Of a stretch of DNA of 64,000 bases, positions 23,887-36,533 are shown in pieces (the first letter of the stretch is position 1; every line of letters begins with the position of its first letter). The notes below the pieces were generated by a model. That model did no database searches. It saw only the letters and a list, made by a program, of their open reading frames with translations, and was not told the origin of the DNA. The DNA is from Laburnicola sp. R22_1 (taxonomy: Eukaryota; Ascomycota; Dothideomycetes; Pleosporales; Didymosphaeriaceae). The translations under genes were made by a program, and so were the position numbers. The stretch spans positions 1,116,001 to 1,180,000 of the forward strand of contig JACONQ010000011.1 of assembly GCA_014281115.1 (NCBI GenBank), given 5' to 3'.

Positions 23887-25725
23887 TTAGACTATCGAGC
23901 TAGTCAGACCACTAAGCTGGTTAGTTTTGCCAAGATTATTACCACTACACTTTTCTAACAATATCTTAATAACACAACGCGTTATTATCTAATAAAAAAG
24001 GCAAAGTTAATCTTACCCTTTAAGCCTATTAAAAAAAGCAATTTTTAAGCCTATAATGCGCCGCCAACGCGTATAATATCTTAAGATCTACTCTTACTAA
24101 TTAATATAATAGAATCTAATCTAGAGCAAATACCCGCTCTAATATAGGCCTTCGTACTATAACTAAAAAGCAGACGCTTATTTAATATATTCTTAACCTT
24201 AATTTGCGAGGATTTGTGCCCTAGTATTATAAGGTAGAAAATATAGCTAATAAACTACTAGCTATTAGGTATAAAGGCTCTATTGGTGTAAATTAGGATA
24301 AACGCTTTATATCGCGTACGCCTAAGCTAAAAATAGCCTAGAATTAAGTAATGGATTAATAGAGAATATAATAGGAGAATCTAGAGGTAATAAATATATA
24401 GTTTTAGCTTATAGAGGATATAAAAGCTAACTATAGTATGCTAGATAAGAATATCTATAACTTTAATAAGATAGACTTCTAAATAGAAGTTATTAGCTTA
24501 ATAAAAGTTGTAATAGGTTTAGAAAGATATACTTAACTAATAATAGTTTAACTAGGCAATTAGAAGTAAGTAATAGTTATCTAAAGCATCTACGCTACTA
24601 AATATGCTACTCTACTATTTATTATCTATAAAAGGCGAGTCTATATCTTAGCGTAGTATAAGAAGACTAATATTCTCTATAATTAGAAGCTATCTATTTC
24701 TAATAATAGCTAGATAAATAACAAACTCAGAGTTATATAGTTAAAGCACTTTAACGCGTATATAAAGGCGCGCTAGGTAGGATTATAAAGACTACTAATT
24801 CTAGATAGCTATAAGAGCTACTAATTCTAGAATTTTAAAGACTACTATTTAGAATAAAAGATCCTAACACTCTATATACTAGCGTATTTATTATATATCC
24901 TCTAGCTACTTTGTATAGTTTATTTTATACTACTAAAGCTAAAGTATTTCTAATATGTTTAAGACTTAGTAAGAAAACGCATTTACTATACTAATAAAGA
25001 GGGCTTTCTTCTAGCCTTTTGTAACGCGTTTTTTAATATATTTATACTAAAAAACTATAAAAAGGCTTCTAAGGCATTTAGCCTTATTTTATTAAGTCTA
25101 GGTATAGTGCTAAATTGCCTAGATATGCAATTACACACCTTACTAGAATAACCCCTCCTTAAGGCACTCTAGTAGTCTAAAACCCTAAGTAACGCGGCTA
25201 AACTTAGATTCTAGATAAAATTAGTAATAAAATTTATTAGGAAATTACTTACTACTATCCCTAATAGGCTTGCGTAGCTTATAAAGGGTGCTAAGACTTT
25301 TATACACTAAGGTGTATTAATAATAAGCTAGATTATAAAACTACGCAAGTAAATAAAGGTATTAACTAAGTAAAAATTACGCAAAAGGAAGCGGATCTAG
25401 TAAGGAGGCACTCTAGACTTTAGATAGGTAGCAAATTAGGTAGCTATAAGTCTATCTATAAGGACAAATTTATCTAAAAAGACGTTTAGTAGTAGTGCCT
25501 CTAAAGAGGCACTTTTAATATAATACTAATATAGCAAGTGTAGAGAAACTAGACACAATATAAGGACCTATTAAAAGGCTAAAAAGTTATCTTCTAAATT
25601 AGATATTACGCTTGTAGAGATATTTTTAGATAGTATTAGTAGTAATAATACTAATAGGAAATCTTAAGTTATTGTTGCTAAGAAAAACTAACTAGCTTAG
25701 TAGTCTAACTAGCTTAGTAGTCTAA
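23887..25725 (+). mobile_element. Pg1: pogo/Fot-type DNA transposon, heavily RIP-mutated
   Basis: Bounded by TA target dinucleotides (23885-23886, 25726-25727) and TIRs of about 45 bp. The 3' TIR read inward is two perfect copies of TTAGACTACTAAGCTAG followed by TTAGTTTTT. The 5' TIR has the same two 17-bp units with transitions (TTAGACTATCGAGCTAG, TCAGACCACTAAGCTGG). At 1839 bp it has the usual size of Fot1-like elements. The transposase lies on the plus strand. Confidence 0.9.
23960..25665 (+). pseudogene. Pg1 pogo transposase remnant
   Basis: Reads HTH-like N-terminus, then LNLDLRGFVPS near 24200 (CENP-B/Psq-type binding region), NIYNFNKIDF near 24455 (first catalytic block, D to N), LLILDSYKSY near 24795 (second Asp kept), an LLYIL.LLCIVYF stretch near 24890 (third block, Asp lost) and NKEGFLLAFCNAFFNIF near 24995. 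The C-terminal knuckle region is unreadable. The same architecture is seen in the other four pogo copies. Stops are of the CAA/CAG/TGG-to-TAA/TAG type. It would have cut and joined element ends at TA sites. Confidence 0.83.
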
Positions 25726-25727
25726 TA

Positions 25728-26270
25728 TATTATAGGAAGTTATAAAGTTAAGTAAGTTTATAAATAAAGTTATTAGTATAGGCATAATTTAAGTAAGTAG
25801 GTATAGGTAAATATAGCTCTAACTTAAAGTTAGGTACTATTTATAGTTTAGTGCTATTAGGTAGTATTTAATCTTTAGTTGCTAGAAATAGTATAATAGT
25901 TATTAACTTACTAATATAGCTATTAGTAATAAATTTAGCTATAGGTAAAAAGACAGCCTAGTTGTTTTACTAATAGTTAATATAGATTTAAAGATATTAC
26001 TTAAGAAATATATTAGTAATTTCTATTTATCTATTAGTTTCTAAATAGTGTATAGTAGACAACTAGGGGCATATGTCTAGCTATTAGTAAAGCCTTTTCT
26101 AGAAATAAGAGATAAACTAACAACTATAGTTACTAATTATTTCTAATAGGTATCTCTTCTTTTACTATATATATTCTAGAAATGCTTATACTATTAACTT
26201 TATAGTAATATTCTATATAGTAATAAAATCTCTTTCCTTACTTAGTTAGTTTATTATAACTATAATGCTA
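25728..26270. other. AT-rich spacer, no gene seen
   Basis: Only short simple A/T motifs; no TIR, LTR or coding reading recognised. Confidence 0.35.
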
Positions 26271-26706
26271 ATTAGGCTAGCAAATAGGTATAGGTTAGGT
26301 TGGAGTTAGGGTCTTACGTAAGTAGAGTTAGGTTAAGGTTAGGGTCTTATATAATCTAACCTAACTCCAACCTAACCCTACTTACGTAAGACTCTAACCC
26401 TAACCTAACTCTACTTACGTAAGACTCTAACTCTAACCTAACCCTAGGGTACCTATTTAGTCTATAATAAATAGCTATTAGAATTAATTAAAATTATATT
26501 TTAAGTAATATTAAACTAAGTTAAATTAAGCTAGAATCTTACATAATTAGGTTAGGTCTTACGTAATTAGGTTAAGTATAGGTTAGGTTAGGTTTAGGAT
26601 CTTACATAATTAACCTAACCTAACCCAACCTATACTCATAGTCTATGCGACCCCAACCCAATCCTATACCCAACCTAGGTACTCCGAACCTATTTACTAG
26701 CCTAAT
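26271..26706. mobile_element. Foldback element with TTAGG-like internal repeats (436 bp)
   Basis: Inverted ends: ATTAGGCTAGCAAATAGGT at 26271-26289 and its complement ACCTATTTACTAGCCTAAT at 26688-26706, one mismatch. Between them lie many GGTTAG/CTAACC units joined by TCTTACGTAA, in both orientations; one 75-bp arm (26295-26350) pairs with 26353-26460. No ORF is present. It looks like a MITE or foldback transposon. No clear target duplication. It is not a canonical telomeric (TTAGGG)n tract, because units vary and orientation switches. Confidence 0.7.
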
Positions 26707-27609
26707 ACTAGTGTAAATATGGCTATTATCTTTATAAAGTAGAAGTCCTATAATAAAGTCTACTAAAATAGACTACTAATAGCGCTTTAGTATAGAAAGT
26801 AGTTATAATAGTCTATACTTACCCTTCTAGTATAACTTACTTTACTAATAAGTAAGATATATATATATATAGCGTGCTACTATAGTAGTTATATCTAGCT
26901 AGTAATACTATTAGTTAGCTTAACTATAAGTTTTCTTATAGCCTATATATCCTACTTAATATTATTATAAGCTTTATATATAATTTAGGCTTAGACGCGT
27001 TTATTATAAAAGATATAAATTTTATTCTTAATATAAAGCAGACTATATATTATACTAAGGTCTACTATTTATAGCCTTATCCCTTTCTTAAGTAGCTTGT
27101 CTAGTAGCTATTAGTAATTTTATTTAATAGTAATAAGAATAAGTTATAGATCCTTATTACTTATATATACTACTTTAATATCTTTAATTATTATATATTT
27201 ATTATATAAGATTATAGTAGGCGTAGGCGTTATAGCTTTAATAGGTGCTAATATTATAGCGTTAGTAGATAAGGGTGTTGCGTTATTATTAGATAGTATT
27301 ATATTATTATTAGGCGACTAGTTATTAGGCGGCGTTGTGTTATTATTAGGCATTATATTATTATTAGGCGCGGACGCTATAGTAATAGGAGATATAGATA
27401 AAAATATTAAAAGCAGGCTATCTTTGTAGGCGGCTTTACTAATTAAGTTCTCTTTACTTATATAATATATAAGTGTAGGAAGTTACTTTATAATAGTAGA
27501 CTAGTAGTTAGTAAGCATAAGTGCTAGCAATATAGCCTAATAGGATTAATTAAAGAGTTCTAGACATAGAAGAATTTGCTCCTAATATTATTATTGCTTA
27601 TTATTACCC
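26707..27609. other. Degenerate segment with a GGCG-type tandem repeat
   Basis: The plus strand near 27050-27240 gives a quasi-open reading (KVYYLQPYPFLKQLVQQL..) of no recognised family. At 27265-27390 a repeated TTATTATTAGGCG unit forms a small tandem array. The rest is AT-rich. Confidence 0.35.
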
Positions 27610-28906
27610 TTCTAGGCAGGAGCATAAACTGCCTCCACTTATTAGTTTTTAACTGGCCTACTGCGTTTAATTACTACATTTTTTATTATATTACTAGCGC
27701 CTATATAATATTATATATAAGCGCTAAGCCCTAGGACTAAAGTGCATTAAAGTTTTACTAACGTTCTTCTCCTAGCTTTTAAGATAATAAACTTATAATA
27801 ATAATAACACTTTAACTTACTTATCTACTGTATTACTAGATAATAGACTCTACCTTTTCTTGCTACCTTACTAGATAATTAACAACTTAGATCCCTACTT
27901 TACTACTATAATATATAACAAATTATATACGCGCTTTCTACTTCTACTACTAAATAGTATTCTACTATCCTCTACTAATAATCTATTAACTTCTAGATAC
28001 CTAGCTATTACTTTACCTATTTCTTATAGAAATCCTATAGAACAAGCGCGTATCTATATATACTTTACACTTTTAGTAACTATTCTTTATATATATTTTT
28101 TCTTATAGCAAATTGCTAGCTATTCTAAATTATATTAGATCTTTTCTCTATATCTTTTACTACTAGATTGCTTCTAGATCTAATTAAACCTCGCCTCTTA
28201 CTTACTAAAAGCGCTTTAGTAATAACTATCTCTAATATAGCTAAGAACTAGGCAGCTAGACTAGCAGAGAGAAAGCTATAAGTTAAAATTTATAGTCTCT
28301 AGAGCACTTAGGTATTACTAGACACTATAATAAGATAAACTAGCTATAGTAATTTACTTGCTATATAACTTCTACTATACTACTATATATTCTATAAAAA
28401 TAATAAGCGTCTAACTTTTATAATAGTAGTCTTATATATATATATATATTATTATTATACTACTTATTATTAGCGTAGTACTACTTATTATTAGTATTAT
28501 CCTACTTAACTTTATAGTTATTTTACTTATTATATATATATAGGCGTTTAACTACCTACCTAGTAGAAAGTGCGTTAATAGGTTAAGAAATAGCTATACT
28601 AGATTATAACCTTAAGGTCTTATATAACAATTAAATATATTGTGTAGTAGATAGATAAACACTTAATCTAGTCGCTAATTCTATGCTACGCAGACAACTG
28701 CGCATTATATTATTATTAACTTTAATACTTATAGACTATAGTACAGCTTATAATTAACTCTATAAGGGGCTAGCTAATTTGTATATGCTTTCCCTAAATA
28801 GCTAAACCTATCTTACTACTTTACCTTATTTTAAAGCGTTTTTCTAGCACCTCTATAGCTTTCTATAATAGTGTTATACCGTGTACTAAGAGTGCGCAAA
28901 GTCTTC
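27610..28906 (+). repeat. Dispersed repeat R2, copy 1 (about 1.3 kb)
   Basis: Begins TTCTAGGCAGGAGCATAAAC and ends near GTGCGCAAAGTCTTC. Copy 2 is 42642-44807 in the same orientation and copy 3 is 30214-31188 inverted. No ORF or RT is visible inside. It may be a long LTR or the 3' part of an unknown element. The site near 28640 matches the empty target of the sTE2 insertion in copy 2. Confidence 0.75.
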
Positions 28907-28949
28907 TTTTACATAGTTGCTTATTATTATTACCTATAGGCAGGTCTCT

Positions 28950-30160
28950 AGATTGTTTTATTAGAGTATTAGGTTTAGCACCCTATACGCCTAGGCGATA
29001 TTAGATTTTAAAATTAAACTTAGCAAGAAATTCTGCCTATTTTACTTATTACTAATTTAAACGCTTTATTACTATAAAATACTAAAGAGCCTAATAATTA
29101 GTAATAATATTAATAGGCAACTGTATTCTTAATAGCTTAAACCACTATTCTTTAAACGCGCGGATAATAGCTAATAGCCTTTTATTATAGATTTTATAAT
29201 TGCACTTTGCTAGTATTATTTTATATAAAAGAAAGGCTACTAGCTAAAGGGTCTTTTTTTATTTTTTTTAAGAAAGTACAGCTATAGCTATAAAATTAGA
29301 TGCGTTAGTTTCTAACTAGGGTTTTTAGTTAGTATTAAAGTACGCAAATATTAAGGGTATTATAAATATAGCTTTAAGTTATTTAAAAGTAAGCGCGGTA
29401 GGAGATTCTATAAAAATAGAAAAAGAATCTTTAGGTAGATCTTTCTTAGTTAATGCTAATAGTAGTTACGTAATTTTACTAAAACCTAGAATAAATTATT
29501 TATAAAAGTTTGTAAACCTAAAGAAATACTTAAATATCTTTTAAAGTCTTAGGTAGCTGCTAGACTTAAATAGCTTTAACTTTGTTAGGATCTGTTTTAA
29601 TACTATTAGTTATAAGTATTAGGCCTAAGTACTTAGTACGTTAAGTTTTAAAGTAACACATATTAATATTTAAGTAGAGCCCTATATTAGATAATTAGTT
29701 AATAACCTTGTAGACGTATTCTTTATACTATTCCTTAGTCTTACTATAAATATAAATATTATTTAAGTATACTATATAAAAGTTATCTAAGAATTTGCGT
29801 AGAATATTATTAATTAAGGTTTAGAAAGTACTAGAAGCTTTATATAGACTAAAGGATATAACTATATACTTAAATTAGTCGCATTATTTATTTAGTGTTA
29901 ATTACCCTTTTTAAACCCCTTTTTTTAATTTAAGCCTACGTAGGTTAGGATAGAAAGGCCGCTCTAGTCTAGCGCCTAAAAATATAGTTTACTTCTAGTC
30001 TCCACTAATATAATAATAGTTTATAAGGATAGTTTATAAACTGCACACTTGCCTAATATTTATAAGCGCTCTAATATCTATTAAAAGTTACTTAAAGCGT
30101 ATATAAAAAACTAACTTTTACTTTATTATTAGTAATTACGCTATATTTGCGCGCTGCTAC
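28950..30160 (-). pseudogene. Gy-C: gypsy RT and RNase H fragment
   Basis: Minus strand. RT near 29800-29450 reads FLDNFYIVYLNNIYIYSKT (YxDD with both Asp as Asn), GLYLNIN, KYLGLIL and VFLGFTNFYKQFILGFS. RNase H near 29250-29080 reads [22 protein letters not shown]. Upstream RT reaches about 30150. Protease, integrase and LTRs are not recognised next to it, so only a fragment can be supported. It lies between inverted R2 copies. Confidence 0.85.
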
Positions 30161-30213
30161 GCAGCACACTTATATAATACGCTTACTATCTAACACTATA
30201 ATAACTATTATAA

Positions 30214-31188
30214 AGAATACTTTGCGCACGTTCTATACACAGTATAACACTATAGAAGAAAGCTATAGGAGTGCTAAAAACGCTATAAATTAAGGTAAAG
30301 TAATAAGACTAGTTTAGTAACTATTTAGAGATACTATTAAGCATATATAAATTAGCCGGCCCCTTATAGAGTTAATTATAAGCTGTACTATAGTCTATAG
30401 TCTATAGTACTAAAGTTAATAATAATAATATAATGTAGTTGCCTACGTATAAAGTATAAAAATCTATAACTAGATATATTAAGTGTTTATCTATTTACCA
30501 TTTAATATATTTAATTGTTGCGTAAGATCTTAAGGTTATAATCTAGTATAGCTATTCCTTAACCTAACAACACGCTTTCTATAGGGCAGGCGGTTATACG
30601 CCTATATATATATAATAAGCTAGATAATAATAATAATAAGATATATAATAATAATAAGTATAATCTAAACACTAACAATAGATATATATAGAACAGATAT
30701 TGCAAAGGTTAGACGCTTACTATCCTTATAAAATATATAGTAGTATAGTATAAGTTATATAGTAAATAGATTACTATAGCTAGTTTGTCTTATTACAGCG
30801 TCTAGTAATATCTAGGTACTCTAGAGACTATAGATTTTAACTTATAGCTCTGTCTCTATTAGTTTAGCTATCTAGTGCTTAGCTATACAGTCTATACTAG
30901 TAATTATTATTACTAGAGCGCTTTTAGAAAATAAGAGGCAAGATTTAATTAGATCTAAGAGTGATAAAGTAAGAGTAATAGAGGAAAGGTTAAGTATAAC
31001 CTAAAATACCTAAAGTTTTACTAGAATAAAGAAATATATAATAAGTAGTTATTAGAAGTGTAGGGCATATATAGGTACGCGCTTATACTATAGAATATTT
31101 ATAGGCAATAGGTAAAGTAAGGCTAGTAAAGTATTAGGATACTATTTAGTGTTAGGAATAGAAAGCGCGCGCGTAATTTATTATATAT
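30214..31188 (-). repeat. Dispersed repeat R2, copy 3 (inverted, truncated)
   Basis: Reverse complement of about 27915-28906. It starts GAATACTTTGCGCAC and carries a short ATA/ATAATA run near 30600-30660 where copy 2 has the TTA microsatellite. It is cut at 31188 by the Tc1/mariner insertion; I could not recognise its continuation beyond 33286. Confidence 0.75.
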
Positions 31189-31190
31189 TA

Positions 31191-33283
31191 CAGTAGGGTG
31201 ACACAAAAAAAGCGCCTAGTAAAAAGATATCTTTTTAAAAGTTATATAACTAGGTGAGTTTTAATACTATGTAAATAAAAAGTATACCGTTTAAAGGAGA
31301 AGGTTTGGGAAATTTAGTATAGAAGGTTAGTAAGAGCTTAGTAATCAGCGCTAACTAGAGGTATCTTAGTAAAGTTAAGAGAATTTTTCTTAAAACTTTG
31401 ACCCTATATAACTTTTTTCTACGTAGATAAAATTCTATAACTTATATATATTATAGTTTAGTCTATAAGGACTATATAACCTAATTTTTATTATAGGTTT
31501 ATTGATAGAAATAATAATTATAAGGAAATAGATAAAAGTTAATTAAAATTAAACAATTAGATAGAACTAGTAAAAAATGTATAACTAGTACTTAGTATAC
31601 CATTGTTTAGCCTCTATAACGTCATTATAACGCTTAGGCAAAGATAGTATACAATGATCTATAGCCTCCTGTGGAATTAAATCCCACTCCTCTTGTATAG
31701 CTCCTTTAAAGGCTTCTACACTAGATTTACTAGTGCCAAAGCCTAAAGAAGCCCTATTTCTTTTTCCTAGTCTATCTTTTAATAGACTCCAAACGTTTTC
31801 TATAGGATTTAAGTCTGGTGAATAGGGTGGATGCTCAAAAACAAAGACTTTATTCCTAGAAAACCACCTTTTCACCTGTGGAGTTCCGTGGATCTTCGAA
31901 TTATCCTATTGAAATTTCCAGCCTAGTTATAATTAGTATAAAGAATAAGATTATAAAAAATAATATATATATATATATTATATATATTAAAAGAAAAAAG
32001 AAAAAAGAAGAAAAAGAGGTTTTAAGACAGGATTTAAACACTCCTGTATATATCTATCTAGTGTTATTAAAGGTCCTAGTTTTAATAGGGTCCCTTCAAA
32101 ACACTAGTTTAGAACGTCCTCCTATCTAAATACAGCCCTAGACTAAGATAGAAATATCTCGCGCTTTTAGTGAATTAGTACTAGCTCAAACAAAAAGATA
32201 TAAAAAAAGTAAAATAGCCTAATTATAGAGAAAAGCGGGCTCTATAATTCTAGAATTCAAAAGAAATTAATAACTTACTAGTTGTTCGGTTTTTTCGCTG
32301 TTCAGGCCTAATTTTCGATTTTCCCCTTTTTCTTATATATTCTTGCCTATTACCATGCCCCCTTTGGATAATAGACTCGTCAGAAAATATAACTTTAGCA
32401 AAGTTAATATTTTCTAGCTCCTTAACTATCTATTTAGCCCAGAATTCTCTTCTTTTAGCTCTTTCTTTAGTTAAATAGGCCTTTTTCTTAGAGACGTTAA
32501 AACAATAGTCTTCTCCTTTTAAAACTCTCTGTAACGTCCTCTTAGTAAAGCCAAAACTATTCTCTTCTAATAACCTCTTATTTGTCTTCTTAGGGCTTTT
32601 AGTTAAATCCCTATTAATAACTCTTTTCTTTCTAGAAGTAACCTTAGTTACTCTCCCTTGTTTTACTCCTTTTAATAAGTTATCTCCCTTATTTTTCTTA
32701 TTAATACGTCTAATAGTAGTCTTAATAGATTGTAGAGGCTTATTAAGGGTAGTAGCAATAGTAGAATTAGAAGTATTTGCTTTTCTAAGTAAAGAAACTT
32801 AACTTTCGAGTTTTGACAATTTTGGCTCCATTTAAGGAAATACAAAAGAGAAAATTTACTAGACAAAAGATATTATATTATACTATAATCTTAGTAATAA
32901 ATCACGTGATTTAATTAACTTTTAAAATTACGTAATTCTTTAACCTTAAATAGTTTCTTAACTAAGTTATATAAATACTCCGAAATTTTGCTTACGTAAT
33001 CTACACTAGGCCTAGAATAGCTAGTAAAAACATTAGCCTAGTAGCATACTAAATAGAAAAGTCATAACGCCTTAAAAATTAACTTTTTAGAAACACTAAG
33101 TTTAGAGATAGATACCTTAAGGACCCTGTTTAGTAAGCACGTAACTAGTAACTAATCTCAATCTCCTATATTTCGTCTTTAAAACCGTATACTTTTTATT
33201 TACATTGTATTAAAACTCACTTAGTTATAAAACTTTTAAAAAGATAACTTTTTACTAGGCGCTTTTTTTGTGTCACCCTACTA
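31191..33283 (-). mobile_element. Tc1/mariner element A with ~110-bp TIRs
   Basis: TA on both sides (31189-31190, 33284-33285). The left end starts CAGTAGGGTGACAC and the right end is its complement with CAG changed to TAG. The inverted match runs about 110 bp inward (AAAAAAAGCGCC, TATCTTTTTAAAAGTT, GAGTTTTAATAC, AATAAAAAGTATACC). The transposase is on the minus strand. At 2093 bp it is longer than classical Tc1 elements because of long TIRs and spacers. Confidence 0.9.
31585..32866 (-). pseudogene. Tc1/mariner transposase (DDE type), disrupted
   Basis: From the N-terminus: a helix-turn-helix region near 32830-32650 (LSKLES, then TIRRINKKNKGD), a second HTH near 32600-32480 (RLLEENSFGFTKRTLQRVLK), VIFSDESIIQRG near 32380 (first Asp), an NSKIHGTPQVKRWF block near 31890 (second Asp, in QDN) and an open 96-codon end with EHPPYSPDLNPIENVWSLLK (third catalytic Glu). 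All three DDE positions are readable. The stretch 31930-32330 between the first and second Asp contains several stops and looks degenerate. The last 96 codons are intact. Confidence 0.85.
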
Positions 33284-33285
33284 TA

Positions 33286-33765
33286 GTATATTTTAGTAAG
33301 TTAACAATACCTAGAAAATATAATTGCTATTTAGTAACTGTTTTTTTATTCTTTTAGGCAAGGCTGCCTAACTATAGTTTTTATTCTACTTTAGCTACCT
33401 TTTTATTATTAAGGTAGATATTATTAAGTGGCTAGAGGAGCTTTTATACTATAGTAATAAAGTTAAAGATAGAGTAGACAATTTTCTAGCTATTATCTTT
33501 AAGCTTTTACTATAGGTAGTAAATACGTGTAGTTTTATATAGTAGGACTTGAATCTAGTTAATAGCTTTAATACGCTATTATTTATAGTTCTTATTTTTA
33601 CTATTACTCTTAAAGCTATCCATCTTAGGTATCTTTATATAATAAAGATTGCTATTAGTAGTATATTTAGAAGTAGGTTTTACTAATATAAAGTGTTACT
33701 AAGGCAGTTACTAATTTTTAAAATAAACTATATAACTTAATAGCTACTATAGTAAAGGCTTAACA
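33286..33765. other. AT-rich spacer, no gene seen
   Basis: Between the Tc1/mariner element and Pg2. No repeat partner or coding reading recognised. Confidence 0.35.
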
Positions 33766-33859
33766 TATTCTATTAGTAGCCCGAATAGATTAGTCCGCCG
33801 GATAGTTTTTGCCAAGACTACAACACTTCACTATGAATTATAATGTCTTAATAACACGA

Positions 33860-35537
33860 CGCGTTATTATCTAATTAAGAAGGCAGAATTGAGCTTGCCC
33901 TTCACGCCTATTAGAATAAGCAAATTTTAAGCCTGCGACGCGCTGCTATAGTATATAATATCCCAAAGTCTATACTAAGTAATCGAATTAACGAAATCAC
34001 CGCCTAAGCAGATATATAATTAGGCATGGTAAAGCTTACTGCGATTAAAGAGCAGACGCTTATATAGTATATTCTTAACCTAGATTCGCAAGGATTTGCA
34101 CCCTAGCTAGGTAAGGTGGAAGATATAGCTAATAAACTGCTAGCTGCGCGGCACAGAGACCCTATAGGATAATGCTAGGCTTAGCGCTTTGTAAAGCGCG
34201 TACCTAAGCTTAAAATGGCTTTTAATCGAGCGAAGAACTAATAGAGGATATAATAGGAAGACCTAGAGGTTATAAATATATGGTTTTAGCTAGTAGAGAA
34301 TATAAAAGCCAAGTATAGAGTGTAGGATAAAGACATCTATAACTTTAATAAGATAGGCTTTTAAATAGGAGTTATTGGCTTAATAAAGGTTATAACTAGT
34401 TTAGAAAGATATTCTTAACCTATACTTATTTAGCCAGGCAATTGCGAGTAGGTTATAGTAATTTAGAGTATTTGTGCTGCTAGGTATACTGCCCTACTCT
34501 TTCTTATCTATAAAGGGCGAGTCTATATCTTAGCGTGATATAAGGAGACTAGTATTCTCCGCGATTAGAAGCTCTTAGTCTCTAAGACTGGCTAGACTAA
34601 TAGCGAGCTTAGAGTTGCGTGGTTAAAGTACTTTAACGCGTATATAAGGCCGCGCATAGTAGGGTTATAGAGGTTACTTATTCTAGACGGCCATAAGAGC
34701 CACCACTCCTAGGATTTTAAGGATTATTGCCTAGAATAGAAGATTCTAACACTCTGTATGCTAGCGCACTCATCTTATATTCTCCAGCCGCTTAATATGG
34801 TCTATTTCGCGCCACTAAAGCTGAAGTACTTCTAGCGCGTGCGGGACTTAGCGCGCCGACGCGTCTTTTATATTAATAAAGAGGGCTTTCTACTAGCCTT
34901 TTACAATGCGTTTTTTAATATATTTATACTAGAAAACTGTAAAAAAGCCTTTAAGGCCTCTAGGCTTGTTCCTTTAGATACGTTAGTAGTGGTAGATCGC
35001 CTTAATGTGCGTATTTACACTCCACCTTAGGGTACCCCACTAGATACACTATAGCAAGCCAGGATCCTAAGCAATACCCTTAAGTTTAGATTTTAGTTAA
35101 AGCTCGTACGTGACTCTTTTATTTAGTCTCTACCTAATGCTAAATCGAGCTACTTATAGCTTATAAAAGGTGCTAAACTTATGCTCTACTATAGTGTACT
35201 TTAAGAGACCTATATTAAGGAACTTAAGAAGTAAATTAAGGTTCTAACAAAGCGAAAAACGCGTAAAAGAAAGCGTATTTAGAAAGGTAGAACACTAGGC
35301 TTTGCTTAGGGAGCAGATTTAGGAGTAGAAAGCCCTTCTATTAGGGTGAAGTTGTTAAAAAGAGCGCAAGGTAGTAGTAAGAGAGAGGTAGGTCCCTTAA
35401 CACAACGCCGCTATAGGAGGTGCAAAGAGCCTAGGCACAACTCAAGGACCTGTTAAATAGATAAAGAAATAGAGGAGGAGTTAGATGTTACCCTTAGCGG
35501 CTTATTTTTAGATAGTGTTAATAGTAAATTAGAGTGA
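33860..35537 (+). pseudogene. Pg2 pogo transposase with C-terminal CCHC-like region
   Basis: Readable blocks: LNLDSQGFAPQLGKVEDIANKL near 34075-34140 (DNA-binding part), DIYNFNKIGF near 34330 (first catalytic Asp as Asn), LLILDGHKSHHS near 34680 (second Asp kept), LQPLNMVYFAPLKLKY near 34785-34830 (third Asp as Asn), then an open 63-codon stretch (34839-35030) with RRRVFYINKEGFLLAF. Near 35405-35450 RRYRRCKEPRHNSRTC is a CCHC knuckle with its first Cys changed to Tyr. It ends with NSKLE and TGA at 35535. The start is uncertain because the N-terminus is RIP-mutated. Confidence 0.85.
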
Positions 35538-35765
35538 TTTTATTATAGGTTACTATAAGGCCAAAAATAATAGGTTAACTTTATCTTACAATAGTACGCA
35601 CTTAGTGACTAAAAATTAGATAAAGTACTACTTAAGATATAGTATACTTTACTACGAATTATAATAAGTATACTATATATTACCTATATATAGTATGGTA
35701 GATAATATATTGTATATTATAGGGAGTCTTATTATAAGTTCGTATTACTAAAAAAGACTTCTTAG

Positions 35766-35794
35766 CTTTACGCGGCTATAGTAGCCGCGCAAAG
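35766..35794. other. Hairpin in Pg2 3' region
   Basis: Arms CTTTACGCGGCT and AGCCGCGCAAAG around a 5-nt loop, one mismatch. The homologous hairpin in Pg5 (62779-62807) is perfect, so the mismatch is a G-to-A change here. Confidence 0.7.
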
Positions 35795-35973
35795 AGACTG
35801 CACGATATAAAAAGTAGATTAAATAGTAACTTAGTATATTATAAGTTATAGTAGGTTATTATAAGTTACTATAAAGTAACGTTAGTGGTGTTCTATAATA
35901 AGTTATAAGGGACCTCAAAGTTGCTAAAAAAAACTATCCGGCGGACTAATCTGTTCGGGCTACTAATAGAATA

Positions 35974-36531
35974 TATTATAGATAATAGGGCTTATTTAAT
36001 AATTAAGGGATAGATTAGTGTTAGGATTATACAACCTAGCTTATTTAATAGATAGAATAGCTTAGAGAACAAATAGGTTAGAAGCTATATACTAATAATA
36101 GTTAATAGAATTGCTCTAAGTAGCTAAATAAGGGGCTTATTTTAATTCTAAGATGCAAACCTAAGCTGTGCTTAATTTTTACTTAAAAACTTTAAGCTAC
36201 TTCTTAAAATAGCTAATCTTTGCATAATAAATATTAATCTCCTATTAAAGCTAATTATATATCTATAATAGGACTATGCTAGCCTTATATTTCTTAATCT
36301 TTTTTATAGTTGTCTAATAGTAGACTATATACTTATTAGCCTCTAATTATAAAGCCTAAGCTAAGTTGCGGGCTATAGTAGATTAGCTATTTAGCTCTCT
36401 AATCTTATTTTAGGAGGCCTTAAAATCTTAAATCTTCTTAGATATTACTTACCTAAGTAAGTTATAAGCGTTTATAAGTTAAGAGAGTTGCTTATTATAA
36501 GTTTTAGAGAGAGCTATAGCTTCTTATAATA
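35974..36531. other. AT-rich spacer between Pg2 and Pg3
   Basis: No ORF, TIR or known repeat recognised. Confidence 0.35.
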
Positions 36532-36533
36532 TA

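Larger units (their letters stand above)
33768..35971 (+). mobile_element. Pg2: pogo-type DNA transposon (2204 bp)
   Basis: TA on both sides (33766-33767, 35972-35973). TIRs of about 45 bp start TTCT and then hold two 17-bp units, ATTAGTAGCCCGAATAG and ATTAGTCCGCCGGATAG, then TTTTT. The 3' TIR differs by one transition. It is the same family as Pg5 at 62602. The long 3' part after the transposase (35538-35971) includes an imperfect hairpin at 35766-35794. Confidence 0.93.

Noticed and set aside
26290..26460. True telomere or interstitial (TTAGGG)n tract
   Set aside because: Units are irregular, mixed with TCTTACGTAA, and switch orientation inside an element with inverted ends.
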